The notes below the pieces were generated by a model. It had not been told where the DNA came from. It saw only the letters and a list, made by a program, of their open reading frames with translations, and did no database searches. The translations under genes and the position numbers were made by a program. A DNA stretch of 64,000 nt from Anomaloglossus baeobatrachus (lineage: Eukaryota; Chordata; Amphibia; Anura; Aromobatidae): contig NC_134358.1 of NCBI RefSeq assembly GCF_048569485.1, forward strand, positions 549,701,597 through 549,765,596. The letters are read 5' to 3'. Shown here piece by piece: positions 23,719 through 35,471 of the stretch; position 1 is the first letter of the stretch; each line of letters begins with the position of its first letter.

Positions 23719-23955
23719 CATACAGGGAGAGTCCTGTCAGTCATTGGAAGTGGGCAGGGAGAAGCCGCCAGTGACTCATCTGTCTAGTCGCTTGCACAGC
23801 TCGATCCCTAGCGGCTTATAAAGTATGTTGTTTTCTGAAACATCACAGAGTTTTTGTCACAAGTATGTCACAGCCTGATGGAACCTCGGAGGAATCTGGG
23901 ATCAGAAGGTCACAGCGCTTAGTTGATTTAAGATCCTGTTTCGTGCCTATTCATT
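23719..23955. other. Intergenic sequence, nothing recognised
   Basis: Short gap between the LTR element and the next dispersed repeat. Confidence 0.4.
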
Positions 23956-23959
23956 GTTT

Positions 23960-24470
23960 ACCATGAGTTGGAGCTTATTTAATTCCATCTGGTGCTGATG
24001 GTGTTAAGGTTCCTTTCTATCCTGCTGTGATTAAACAGGTAGTTGTAATCTCAGATGCAGCTGCTCCTTTCTGCTATAAATATCCACTCCTTCCTTCTTC
24101 CTATGCCGGCTATAGTTCATTCTAAGCTGACCTGAGAAGGAGCTGTCTTTGGAGAAAGCAGTGGAGATCTTTCCAGCATATGCAGGGGAGTCTCTCTTTG
24201 GAGAAGAATTGGAGTTTTATTGTCACGGTCGTCTCCCTGTTTTTGGAGACTAGTGACAGATTTCAGACTGGAGCCTCTCATCTCCATCTGGCTATCACAT
24301 TTAAATGTGGTTTTGTTTCTTTTTGCACTGAAATGGTTAATGTCAGTTTTGCTGAGGATGAAAGCCTTTGGAGTGTTCACAGTAAGTTGATCATATGTTC
24401 GGTCTTTTATATCCTTTTTTATGTTGTTGGTTTTTTTGTCCTTTCAAAGGTAATCTTTTGAAGAACAATT
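23960..24470 (+). repeat. Diverged LTR-like dispersed repeat (copy D)
   Basis: This is the longest and best copy of the family seen at 6575, 16490 and 18980. It includes a TATA-like box (CTGCTATAAATATCC near 24073) and the block CTATGCCGGCTATAGTTCATTC. No open frame is convincing. Confidence 0.45.
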
Positions 24471-24723
24471 GCTCTTATGAAATATTCTTCTTTTATTAAA
24501 CTTCCAGCATTTCTTCCCCAAATGCAATTCAAGACCCCTAATCAGGTTACCTTTATGAAAAACTGAACTTTATTGAATATCGGCTCTCCAAATACAAGAT
24601 ATTAGTAAGCAACGGAATGTGTAACTTGTATTAAAAGGGTTTTCCAGAACTATAGACGGCTGTAAAGCCTAGTGAGACATACAAAAAGTAAAACATAGTT
24701 TATTAAAAGTTTTATAAATATTT

Positions 24724-25388
24724 TGTCACAATGTGACTGTAGGATAATGAGGGACACAAGGCTTTTATACTGTCCCTCATGCTAGGGAAATCTATGCTAT
24801 CCCTAGTCTCAGGGTTACCCCTAGAGGTGTGGATGCCCGAGTCCTGTGCCTGGCTATGCTCCTGACGAGATCTAATCTGTTACCCCCTTCCCGCCAGGAA
24901 AGGAAGGAGCAGGAGTGTGATGTTAACACAGATTAAGACAGACAGGGGAAAACCAAAACTCAGACACACTGCAAACTCACAGGAACAAACAGTAAGAAAC
25001 TAAGGAAAAAAGCAAGAGCAGGAAGGTAGCAACAAAAAGACAACTAGGGTTAACACCACAACTGCACACAGCAGTAATGCACAACAACCACTAGTAAGTT
25101 TGGATCACAACACCTCACCAGACCAGTATAGAGAAGCTATAGCTTGCATTTATGAAAAAATCCAGCCAGCATATATAGGAGGAGAGCGAATGTGACTGGC
25201 TCCCCCATATCATGTGATCAAAGAGACTAACAAACAGTCCAGCAGAGATTAACTCTTGCAAGCGGGTTGACGCCTGCTTCTCCCTCCACTGATCACAGAT
25301 ATCAGAGAAGTTAGCTGTCACACAGTGTTTGGCACTCGCTGAGTGTCATGACGGCATCTGACATTGTTCACGCTACATAATCTGTCAC
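24724..25388 (-). repeat. Possible solo LTR, minus strand
   Basis: The segment begins TGTCACAATGTGACTGTAGG and ends near TAATCTGTCA. The interior has a purine-rich block and, read on the minus strand, a CATATATAGGAGG-type TATA region complement near 25170-25185. The TG/CA ends and overall composition suggest a solo LTR, but no target duplication is clear. Confidence 0.35.
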
Positions 25389-25589
25389 TCCCCACTATGC
25401 CTCCTCTGGTGCTTCTGAGTTAGACAGACTATGGTGTCAACCAGCAGTGTTCTCATTAGGGACCAATTTAAACGCTTACGAACTCTTTGCAGGTGTTTTG
25501 TGGTAATTATTCTAATTTTCTGAGATAATGACTTTTGGGTTTTCATTGGCTGTAACCCAGAATCATCAACATTACCAGAAATAAACACG

Positions 25590-27935
25590 TGAAATAGATC
25601 CCTCTGTGTGTAATGACTCTATATAATATATAGGACTAGATCCCTCTGTGTGTAATGACTCTATATATTACATAGGAATAGATCCCTCTGTGTGTAATGA
25701 CTCTATATAATATACAGAGGTACCTCGCATAACGAGTAACCCTCTTAACGAGAATTTTGCTTAACAAGCAAAGCTTTCTGTAAATTTGTAACCCGCTTTA
25801 CGAGGAAGCTTTGCTGTATGAGCGAAAACCTCACCGCACACACTTCCGGTTCCGTCCATCCACCACACTCTGACCCGCACTTGCAGTCCACACAAACACA
25901 CACATGTACGCAAAAACACACACAAACACACACGAACGCGCACACATACAGTATTATGCTCACCTTACCTTCCGTTCCACCGCCACTCTCATGGTTCTTG
26001 TAGTTCCCGGGTACATCGCGACGTCCTCGCGGCGAACTACAAGACCCAGGAGGCATGCGATGGAATGGAAGGTAAGGTGAGCATATAATATAACATAATA
26101 TGTTTACCTTTCGTTTCATCGCCGGCCTCCTGGGTGCTGTAGTGCGCCGCTCTGCTCCAGTCCACGCTGTGTATCTGCATCCATAGCGACGAGGGAGGAA
26201 CTTCCTGTCATCGCTAATGAAAGGCAGAGCGCTGGCCAATCAGAGGCAAGTGGCTCTGCCTTTGACGTCAGCGCTCTGGCTGGGAACTTCCTGCCTCGTC
26301 GTTATGGTAACGCGTTACACAGCCCGGCCCCGTACCAGAGAACAGCAAGTCCCAGCAGACTGGCGATGGAACGGAAGGTAAGGTGAGCATATAATATGTG
26401 CGTGTGTGTGCGTGCATGTGTGTTTGTGTGAGTTTGTGTGTGTTTGTACATGTGTGGAATGACAGAATAGGGGACCAGGATGGGACATTTTAGAAGTTGT
26501 GGAACGGATCATCAGCATTGCAATGATTTCCTATGGGAAATCTTGCTCTGCTGAACGAGTACCTTGATTAACAAGCACAGTCCCAAAACGGATTGTTCTC
26601 GTTAAGCAAGGTACCACTGTATAGGAATAGATCCCTCTGTGTGCAATGACTATATAATATATAGGAATAGATCCCTCTGTGTGTAATGACTCTATATAAT
26701 ATATAGGAATAGATCCCTCTGTGTGTAATAACTCTTTATAATATATAGGAATAGATCCCTCTGTGTGTAATGACTCTATATAATACATAGGAATAGATCC
26801 CTCTGTGTGTAATGACTCTATATAATATATAGGAATAGATCCCTCTGTGTGTAATGACTCTAATATATATGAATAGATTCCTCTGTGTGTAATGACTCTA
26901 TATAATATATAGGAATAGATCCCTCTGTGTGTAATGACTCTAATATATAGGAATAGATTCCTCTGTGTGTAATGACTCTATATAATATATAGGAATAGAT
27001 CCCTCTGTGTGTAATGACTCTAATATATAGGAATAGATTCCTCTGTGTGTAATGATTCTATATAATATATAGGAATAGATCCCTCTGTGTGTAATGACTC
27101 TATATAATATATAGGAATAGATCCCTCTGTGTGTAATGACTCTATATAATATATAGGAATAGATCCCTCTGTGTGTAATGACTCTAATATATAGGAATAG
27201 ATTCCTCTGTGTGTAATGACTCTATATAATATATAGGAATAGATCCCTCTGTGTATAATGACTCTAATATATAGGAATAGATTCCTCTGTGTGTAATGAT
27301 TCTATATAATATATAGGAATAGATCCCTCTGTGTGTAATGACTCTATATAATATATAGGAATAGATCCATCTGTGTGTAATGACTATATAATATATAGGA
27401 ATAGATTCCTCTGTGTGTAATGACCCTATATAATATATAGGAATAGATTCCTCTGTGTGTAATGACTCTATATAATATATAGGAATAGATCACTCTGTAT
27501 GTAATGACTCTATATAATATATAGGACTAGATCCCTCTGTGTGTAATGACTCTATATAATATATAGGAATAGATCCCTCTGTGTGTAATGACTCTATATA
27601 ATATATAGGAATAGATCCCTCTGTATGTAATGACTCTATATAATATATAGGAATAGATCCTCTGTGTGTAATGACTATATAATATATAGGAATAGATCCT
27701 CTGTGTGTATTGATTCTATATAATATATAGGAATAGATCCCTCTGTGTGTAATGATTCTATATAATATATAGGAATAGATCCCTCTGTATGTAATGACTC
27801 TATATAATATATAGGAATAGATCCTCTGTGTGTAATGACTCTATATAATATATAGGAATAGATCCCTCTGTATGTAATGACTCTATATAATATATAGGAA
27901 TAGATCCTCTGTGTGTAATGACTCTATATATATGT
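25590..27935. repeat. Minisatellite, unit about 42 bp, split by a MITE
   Basis: Roughly 35 copies of ATAGGAATAGATCCCTCTGT followed by GTGTAATGACTCTATATAATAT, with variants lacking a TATATA step. Three copies lie left (25590-25714) and the rest right (26620-27935) of a Tigger-like MITE. Regular spacing without unique spacers excludes CRISPR. The array also shows higher-order runs in which short and long variants alternate (26850-27070). Confidence 0.95.
25715..26619. mobile_element. Tigger/pogo-like MITE inside a minisatellite
   Basis: Ends CAGAGGTACCTCGCATAACG and TTAAGCAAGGTACCACTG, with TA on both sides (25713-25714, 26620-26621). The CAGTGGTACCT-type end followed by ACGAG is typical of Tigger/pogo elements. 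The centre contains its own inverted repeat (ACCTTACCTTCCGTTCCA near 25966 and TGGAATGGAAGGTAAGGT near 26062). No transposase frame. Confidence 0.85.
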
Positions 27936-28000
27936 GTTTCCCTTTTTGTATTGAATTGCTGAAATAAATTAACTTTTTGATTAAGATGCACCTGTGTATA

Positions 28001-29151
28001 TGTGGCGCCCCTGACCTGGTCAGGCACCACTGAGTACTGCACCCATGCTGGGGACAGTACAATACAGGTAATCCAGAAGGCTGACTGGGGTGTGGTACAC
28101 AGGCGCATAGTAATCAGCTCTCACACATGTACCCATGAGAGGACCCCTGGGGATCCCAGGAGGGGGAAAAGCCTTGACCTTCACTGGAATAGTGGAGGGG
28201 GCCAAAAGCCTCCATCTCCTCTCAAGGGGTGTGGTAAGAGAATCTGGTTGCTAGGTGGCGTAGGCAAGAACAGGAGAGGAGGGGCAGTGAGTCAGTTAGA
28301 AGAGAACTCCATAGGGCTCGGTGAGGAGCAGACCTGTGGGGTTGATGCTGTCTAACAGCGCCCGCGCAGTGGCTACTGACGGGGGAGAACGGTCAACTAG
28401 GAGTGCTACCTGAAAGCCAGCTTCAGCTAGAGAGAAAGCACGGAGTGGGAAGTAAGGAGACTGCTAGAGAGCACCAGGCCCAACCGGGCGGCAGATCCCG
28501 AAGCGAAGATAGATCCAGCTTTCTTCTGCTAAACCTGCCGGTGTGGGGCTCTCAAAGCCCACACCACAACACTACAAAAGCCGCAGCCACGTAACCGCAG
28601 TGAGGGCCCATAGGTCACAGGAGGCAAGAAGCTGGAGTGGCCTGGTCCGGGGAACAAGCAAACGGCAAACAAAAGGGGGAGAGAGGCTGCAGCATCTTCC
28701 CTGGGTGACCCCCATAGGGACTCAAAGTCGGGGTCACCCCAAACCACCAAGGGCTAAGGAAGGCGAGTTGGTAGTCACCCTCATAAAGTCAGCCTGAAGG
28801 ATACCTGGTTCCCACCTGGTTCATCTCAGCTACGCCCGGGCTACTCACCCTGCCATCAAATGTGAGTAAAGCCCTTGAAAGACAATTCTGCCTGTGTGGA
28901 GTTATTCTGCGCCTTGTGGTACTACAAACCTACACCGGGCCCTGGGGCTTGCCTCACTCTCAGGAGGCTATTCCAACTAACTGCACACACCATCAGCCCC
29001 AGGCGTCCCCTAACCTGCAGTGGCGGTCCCCACTGACCGCAATACTGAGAGTGGCGTCACGACAAGAAGAAGATCTCCTACCTGTGACCAGATCCAGCTA
29101 CGTGGAGTCCCTGAAGGTAATGCACCGACACAACACCTGTGGGGCTTCACA
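28001..29151 (+). repeat. 5' LTR of copy 1
   Basis: 1151 bp, starts TGTGGCGCCCCTGACCTGG and ends CTGTGGGGCTTCACA. The first 25 bp contain a small hairpin (CCTGACC / GGTCAGG). Confidence 0.93.
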
Positions 29152-29203
29152 ACATCTGGCGTCACGAACAGGATAAGGACTAGACCTGTTGAGACAGGTG
29201 ACC

Positions 29204-30577
29204 ATGTGCCTGGGCGGTCCGCTTGAAAAATTGGAAGCGCCGCCATATTGCCACCATGAAAAGCGCGCTGAAAAACAACAGCAGCCCGCGCTGGAAGAAG
29301 TTACCGCCCACGAAGAGGTGTGGCTACCCAGAGATCCCCTGCAGAGTTCTGAGCTTGCCAGCAAAGAGAGCGGAAGCGTCCGGAGACGGCGGAGCAGAAG
29401 AGAAGCCAGCAGCTTGCTAATGAAGATGGCGTCTGAGAGCAGAGACTCAGAGCCAGGCTCCGCTGCCTGGTGGTGTCGGGAGCTCGCCGAGTTCTGCGAT
29501 CAACTGGAAGCCAGGGTCGGAAGGCTGATCAGAGAGGGACGCGAGGAGTTCCTATGGATGACCGCGGCGGTTCGGGCCTACGAGGAGAGAGCCGCGCACC
29601 GAGTGCCAGATCGGACGGTGACAACTCAGACCCCGATGCTGCCAACGATGGGTGAGTCGAGTGATGCCCCGGCTAGCGCAAGTGCCCCGACCCCTACGGC
29701 CACGTCCGCGGTCCCTGAAGAGGCGCCCGGCGCGGCGACGCTGAACCAGGCCGCAGCCACGCCAGGTGCGGCCCGCCAAGCCCAGGCCGCCGCAGCGATG
29801 CCCTGCTCGGCCCGCCAAGCCCCGGCCGCCGCAGCGATGCCCTGCTCGGCCCGCCAAGCCCAGGCCGCCGCAGCGATGCCCTGCTCGGCCCGCCAAGCCC
29901 CGGCCGCCGCAGCGATGCCCTGCTCGGCCCACCAAGACCCGGTCCCTGCAGCGATGCCCAGCCCAGCCTGCACAGACCCCATCACAGCTGCGACGCCGAT
30001 CCAGGCCGCCGCCATGCCAGGCGCGGCCCGCCAAGACCAGGCCGCCGCCATACAGGGCGCGGCCCGCCAAGACCAGGCCGCCGCCATGCCAGGCGCGGCC
30101 CGCCAAGACCAGGCCGCCGCCATGCCAGGCGCGGCCCGCCAAGACAAGGCTGACGTACCATTTACCCCGGCCCGCAAGGCCAGAGCAGACAAGGCTCCCC
30201 AGGTTCAGGAAGTCCCTGCTAGGCCATCCCTGGTAGGTGAGGACTCCGCATACTGGCAGCTAAAAGCCGACCTGGAAGCTAAGTTCCCACGGGAGATGGT
30301 GGATCGGTATCTGCTCCCTCCGCACACCCCCAAGAGGGTTCCGGCAACCCCTGCAGCAACCACGCCAAAGAGTCCCCCGCCTGGGCCTGCTGAAGAAAGC
30401 CCATCCCCAGCACTGCCACCAAAGGAGTGCCAAGAAGAACTAAGGGGGAGAGGAGGCCAGGAAGCTGAGGAGCTGACTCCAGAGCCATACCCAGAGCCAG
30501 AGATGTTGCCCTATTCCCGTTGGGATGAGGAAGACCTGACACAGTCCGCTGATGAAGATCTGCCTAAGTTTAAGTAA
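29204..30577 (+). CDS. Long Ala-rich frame of the short LTR element (copy 1)
   Basis: The ATG at 29204 opens MCLGGPLEKLEAPPY and the frame runs 457 codons. Order: a basic, Glu-rich region; a putative helical module (WWCRELAEFCDQLEARV, MTAAVRAYEERAA); the motif TTQTP; an Ala/Pro region; then tandem repeats of about 13 residues (PCSARQAPAAAAM) and of 10-12 residues (GAARQDQAAAM); then a Pro/Glu-rich acidic tail. The first 450 residues align in order with the frame at 57428. It has no zinc knuckle, protease or polymerase motif. A gag-like or nucleic-acid-binding role is conceivable but not shown. Confidence 0.65.
   Translation: MCLGGPLEKLEAPPYCHHEKRAEKQQQPALEEVTAHEEVWLPRDPLQSSELASKESGSVRRRRSRREASSLLMKMASESRDSEPGSAAWWCRELAEFCDQLEARVGRLIREGREEFLWMTAAVRAYEERAAHRVPDRTVTTQTPMLPTMGESSDAPASASAPTPTATSAVPEEAPGAATLNQAAATPGAARQAQAAAAMPCSARQAPAAAAMPCSARQAQAAAAMPCSARQAPAAAAMPCSAHQDPVPAAMPSPACTDPITAATPIQAAAMPGAARQDQAAAIQGAARQDQAAAMPGAARQDQAAAMPGAARQDKADVPFTPARKARADKAPQVQEVPARPSLVGEDSAYWQLKADLEAKFPREMVDRYLLPPHTPKRVPATPAATTPKSPPPGPAEESPSPALPPKECQEELRGRGGQEAEELTPEPYPEPEMLPYSRWDEEDLTQSADEDLPKFK
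29239..29258 (+). promoter_or_regulatory. YY1-like motif overlapping an ideal Kozak ATG
   Basis: GCCGCCATATTG (29239-29250) matches the YY1 consensus and is followed at once by GCCACCATG, an ideal Kozak context. That ATG (29256) is not in the frame of the long protein. It opens a 54-codon frame (MKSALKNNSSPRW) ending at 29420. The same arrangement exists at 57463-57482. Confidence 0.55.
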
Positions 30578-31184
30578 AGTACAGCAAGTTTTGACCAGTT
30601 TGGAAAGTTTGTTTTGCAACGTTTACGTTTAAGCATGTGCCCACAAAAACTATTGTGAGAAAACCATAAACCTTAAGGCTATGAACTGGCTATAGCCACA
30701 AACTCTCGCAGTGTAAATAGTTACACCAGAGGGCACCACCACCACCAGAGTCAGCCTGTTTAGGGGCTTGGCTCGTCTGCAACCAGGAGGAGCCCGTCCG
30801 TATATAGGGCCTTGGCTCACCTGCAACCAGAGAGCACGCCTGTTTATGGGGCCTTGGCTCACCACCACAAAGAGGGTACCTGGTCAGCACCAACTGTGGA
30901 GGCCGCCTCTGCATCCTGCCAGAAGAGGCTGAAGGCGCGGATCCACCAGGCCAGGTATACCCTGAAACTACCAGCCCATGTAAGCCGCCTCTACATCCTG
31001 CCAGAAGTGGCTGAAGCCGCGGCCAACGTGAGAGGGTTTTGGGTGGGTTAACGGACTTGTGGGTGGAGGGTGGTGATGTATGGTACCTGGTGCTTTTAAA
31101 AATGTTTTACATGTTTTAATGTTTTATGCATTTTAAAATGTTGTCTTGCAGCCCGAGGACGTGCTGGTGATAACTAAGGGGGAA

Positions 31185-32335
31185 TGTGGCGCCCCTGACC
31201 TGGTCAGGCACCACTGAGTACTGCACCCATGCTGGGGACAGTACAATACAGGTAATCCAGAAGGCTGACTGGGGTGTGGTACACAGGCGCATAGTAATCA
31301 GCTCTCACACATGTACCCATGAGAGGACCCCTGGGGATCCCAGGAGGGGGAAAAGCCTTGACCTTCACTGGAATAGTGGAGGGGGCCAAAAGCCTCCATC
31401 TCCTCTCAAGGGGTGTGGTAAGAGAATCTGGTTGCTAGGTGGCGTAGGCAAGAACAGGAGAGGAGGGGCAGTGAGTCAGTTAGAAGAGAACTCCATAGGG
31501 CTCAGTGAGGAGCAGACCTGTGGGGCTGTTGCTGTCTAACAGCGCCCGCGCAGTGGCTACTGACGGGGGAGAACGGTCAACTAGGAGTGCTACCTGAAAG
31601 CCAGCTTCAGCTAGAGAGAAAGCACGGAGTGGGAAGTAAGGAGACTGCTAGAGAGCACCAGGCCCAACTGGGCGGCAGATCCCGAAGCGAAGATAGATCC
31701 AGCTTTCTTCTGCTAAACCTGCCGGTGTGGGGCTCTCAAAGCCCACACCACAACACTACAAAAGCCGCAGCCACGTAACCGCAGTGAGGGCCCATAGGTC
31801 ACAGGAGGCAAGAAGCTGGAGTGGCCTGGTCCGGGGAACAAGCAAACGGCAAACAAAAGGGGGAGAGAGGCTGCAGCATCTTCCCTGGGTGACCCCCATA
31901 GGGACTCAAAGTCGGGGTCACCCCAAACCACCAAGGGCTAAGGAAGGCGAGTTGGTAGTCACCCTCATAAAGTCAGCCTGAAGGATACCTGGTTCCCACC
32001 TGGTTCATCTCAGCTACGCCCGGGCTACTCACCCTGCCATCAAATGTGAGTAAAGCCCTTGAAAGACAATTCTGCCTGTGTGGAGTTATTCTGCGCCTTG
32101 TGGTACTACAAACCTACACCGGGCCCTGGGGCTTGCCTCACTCTCAGGAGGCTATTCCAACTAACTGCACACACCATCAGCCCCAGGCGTCCCCTAACCT
32201 GCAGTGGCGGTCCCCACTGACCGCAATACTGAGAGTGGCGTCACGACAAGAAGAAGATCTCCTACCTGTGACCAGATCCAGCTACGTGGAGTCCCTGAAG
32301 GTAATGCACCGACACAACACCTGTGGGGCTTCACA
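31185..32335 (+). repeat. 3' LTR of copy 1
   Basis: 1151 bp, nearly identical to 28001-29151. Confidence 0.93.
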
Positions 32336-32379
32336 TATACTTTACCTCTATATAGCTGAAGGTAAAATCAGGTAGCACA

Positions 32380-33730
32380 AAGCACACAGGAAACAGGTTG
32401 TAGAAGCACTGGAGGCCACAAGCAGACGGGAGATTGGGAAGCAAGTAGCAGAGGTACTAGAAGCCTGCAGAAAGACAGGAGCCCAGGAATTAGGTAACAA
32501 TGGTACTGAAGGTCACAGGCAGATGGGAGACCAGGAAGCAGGTAGCAGAGGTACTGGAGGCTGCATGCAGACAGGACTCTAGGAAGCAGGTAGCACAAGC
32601 ACTAATGGCCACAGACAGACAAGAAAGCGTGCAGCAAGTAGCAGAGGTACTGGAAGCTACAGGCAGAGACCACTTCGAGAAGCAGGTAGCAGAGGTACTG
32701 GAGGCTGCATGCAGACAGGACTCTAGGAAGCAGGTAGCACAAGCACTAATGGCCACAGACAGACAAGAAAGCGTGCAGCAAGTAGCAGAGGTACTGGAAG
32801 CTACAGGCAGAGACCACTCCGAGAAGCAGGTAGCAGAGGTACTGGAGGATGCATGCAGACAGGACTCTAGGAAGCAGGTAGCACAAGCACTAATGGCCAC
32901 AGACAGACAGGAGAGCATGAAGGAAGTAGCAGAGGTACTGGATGCCACGGGCAGAGACCACTCCGAGAAGCAGGTAGCAGAGGTACTAGAGGATGCATTC
33001 AGAAAGGAGACTGGAAAGCAAGTAGCAGAGCTACTGGAGGACATAGGAAGATAGGAGACCAGGTAACAGAGGTACTGGAGGCCACATACAGACATGAGTC
33101 TAGGAAACAAGTAGCATAACCACTAAAGGCCACAGTCAGACAGCAAATACCAGAGGTACTGAAAGCTACAGGCAGAGACCACTCCAGGAAGCAGCTAGCA
33201 GAGGTACTGGAGGACACAAGAAGACAGGAGACCAGGTAGCAGAGGTACTGAAGGCTGCATATAGACAGGACCCTAGGAAGCAGGTAGCAGAGGTACTGGA
33301 GGACACAAGAAGACAGGAGACCAGGTAGCAGAGGTACTGAAGGCCGCATATAGACAGGACCCTAGGAAGCAGGTAGCAAGAGCACTAAAGGCCACAGTCA
33401 GACAGGAGAGCATGAAGCAAATACCTGAGGTACTGGAAGCTACAGTCAGAGACCACTCCTGGAGGCAGGTAGCAGAGGTACTGGAGGACACAGGAAGACA
33501 GGAGACCAGGTAGCAGAGGTACTGAAGGCCGCATATAGACAGGACCCTAGGAAGCAGGTAGCAAGAGCACTAAAGGCCACAGTCAGACAGGAGAGCATGA
33601 AGCAAATACCTGAGGTACTGGAAGCTACAGTCAGAGACCACTCCTGGAGGCAGGTAGCAGAGGTACTGGAGGGCACAGGAAGACAGGAGACCAGGTAGCA
33701 GAGGTACTGGAGGTTGAATACAGACAGGAC
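32380..33730. repeat. Minisatellite, unit 48 bp with 144-bp higher order
   Basis: Tandem units containing GAAGCAGGTAGCAGAGGTAC then TGGAGGC. At 32556-32990 three unit types follow each other in a 144-bp higher-order repeat. Because 48 is a multiple of three, one plus-strand frame stays open (32500-33054) and reads as a 16-residue repeat (KQVAEVLEATGRQDS-like). There is no conserved start or flank, so I do not call a gene. Confidence 0.93.
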
Positions 33731-34605
33731 TCAAGAACACTAAAAGTCTTAATACCAAGACACAGGTATTTGTCTTGATAATATATATGTCCAGGCAGAC
33801 GATTATATGGGAGCACGCCGGGCCATCTGTAAAGATCAACATGGAGCCCAACAAAGTTCTGCAGACCGAGGTCATGAGAGCAAAGCCCAGATCCGGGCCA
33901 GTGTGTAACACCAAGCAATTCAAGTGCCAAAACATGATAATATGAAACATTTAAAAATATGAAAAATCATATTTAAAGTTTAGTAACACTTTAAGCTGTT
34001 AATATTGGCATCTACAAAATATTGACTTCCAGATCACTACAGGCCGGCTTCACTGACTCAGATCAGATGGAGCACGTTCTACTTGTTTACCAGTTATTTT
34101 AGCATTGAAGGTAGAATTCTGCCCCGAGCAAGGACAACGAGCGTGAAGAATGCAAGATATAAAAACATCTCTCAGGGCTCATCTTCGGTGCATATCTCAG
34201 GTCTAAATTGTTTTGTCAGATTTTGGAATCACCGGTTGATGGAAGCAGAGGCAAACTTACTTTCAGAATTCTGTTCGCTTAATGAAAAACAAAAAACTTA
34301 CAATTTATTACAATGTTGTTCTTTCATCAAATATTTTTTGCTTAAAGCATAGAGTAAAATGATAGAATTCTTGTTTCCTGCAGCCGCCACTAGAGGGAAC
34401 CTAGAAGCTTACTGCATACAGGATACAGATGGTACGCAATGATAAGGCAGTATTCAGTAAGCTCAATTGCTCCCACTAGTGGTGACTAATAGAAAGTCAT
34501 TTTTTTGTCCCTGCAGGAGATGATGAACCCTGTATCAGCATATTGATGCGCACGCTGCTAGAAAGATATATAAATATACTATTAGACGTTATTTGTAACC
34601 TGATT
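33731..34605. other. Intergenic sequence, nothing recognised
   Basis: AT-rich sequence without gene, array or transposon ends. Confidence 0.4.
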
Positions 34606-34611
34606 TGATAC

Positions 34612-34815
34612 ACACGTGGACAAAATTGTTGGTACCTCCTAGTAAAGTAAGAAAAACCCAGAATGGTCACTGAAAAAACTGGAAACTGGAAAAAAATAAT
34701 TTCCAATTTAAATGTATTAATTATCAGCTATTGAGAATCAGAATTTTGGTTCAACCGAAAAATTCTGGAAAAAAAGAAACTAATGAAAATGGCCTGAACA
34801 AAAATTATGGTTCCC
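34612..34815. mobile_element. Tc1-like transposon end fragment
   Basis: CACACGTGGACAAAATTGTTGG then TACC..CTAGTAAAG, AAAAACCCAGAATGGTCACT and, near 34790, GGCCTGAACAAAAATTATGG match the terminal region of a known vertebrate Tc1 family whose ends read CACGTGGACAAAATTGTTGG. Only about 200 bp remain. The right side stops at the TTAA MITE. Confidence 0.6.
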
Positions 34816-34859
34816 TTAAAGGGGTTGTCCACTACTTTTACATTGATGGGCTATACTTA

Positions 34860-35468
34860 GGCGGGCTTTGAACACTACGACATCGCAGGTGCGATGTCGG
34901 TGGGGTCAAATTGAAAATGACGCACTTCCGGCATCGCATGCGACATCGTAGTGTGTAAAGGCTCGATGATACGATTAAGGAGCGCAAAAGCGTCGTAATC
35001 GTATCATCGGTGCAGCGTCGGCGTAATCCATAATTACGCTGACGCGACGGACCGATGTTGTTCCTCACTCCTGCGGCAGCACACATCGCTGTGTGTGAAG
35101 TCGCAGGAGCGAGGAACATCTCCTTCCGGCGTCACCGCGGCTTCCATAGGATATGCGGAAGTAAGGAGGTGGGCGGGATGTTTACATCCCGCTCATCTCT
35201 GCCCCTCCGCTCCTATTGGCCGCCTGCCGTGTGATGTCGCTGTGACGCTGCACGACCCGCCCCCTTAATAAGGAGGCGGGTCGCCGGCCAGAGCGAGGTC
35301 CCAGGACAGGTGAGTCCATCTGAAGCTGCCGTAGCGATAATGTTTGCCGTAGCGATAATGTTCGCTACGGCTGCTATCACAAGGATATCGCAGCTGCGAC
35401 GGGGGCGGGGACTATCGCGTGCGACATCGCAGCATCGGCTTGCGATGTCGCAACGTGCAAAGCCCGCC
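34860..35468 (+). mobile_element. Harbinger-like MITE, first of a tandem pair
   Basis: Ends GGCGGGCTTTGAACACTACG and CGTGCAAAGCCCGCC, TTA on both sides (34857-34859, 35469-35471). The interior has the shared block CTCCTATTGGCCGCCTGCCG. Non-coding. Confidence 0.82.
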
Positions 35469-35471
35469 TTA

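Larger units (their letters stand above)
28001..32335 (+). mobile_element. Short non-autonomous LTR retrotransposon (copy 1)
   Basis: Two LTRs of equal length (28001-29151, 31185-32335) enclose about 2 kb, and TATA is duplicated outside (27997-28000, 32336-32339). The primer-binding-like motif TGGCGTCACGAACAGGAT is at 29157-29174 and the purine tract CTAAGGGGGAA lies directly before the 3' LTR. By eye the LTRs differ at about four positions, so the insertion is very young. The element carries one long open frame (29204-30577) and no gag-pol domains. It is a shorter relative of 56134-61366 and has no cold-shock domain among its parts. It looks whole as a non-autonomous element. Confidence 0.93.

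Noticed and set aside
25590-27935. Regular 42-bp repeats as a possible CRISPR array
   Set aside because: No spacers and strong AT content. It is a minisatellite.
29552-30192. Long minus-strand Ala/Trp- or Gly/Arg-rich open frames
   Set aside because: They are antisense shadows of the GC-rich repeat part of the plus-strand frame at 29204-30577.
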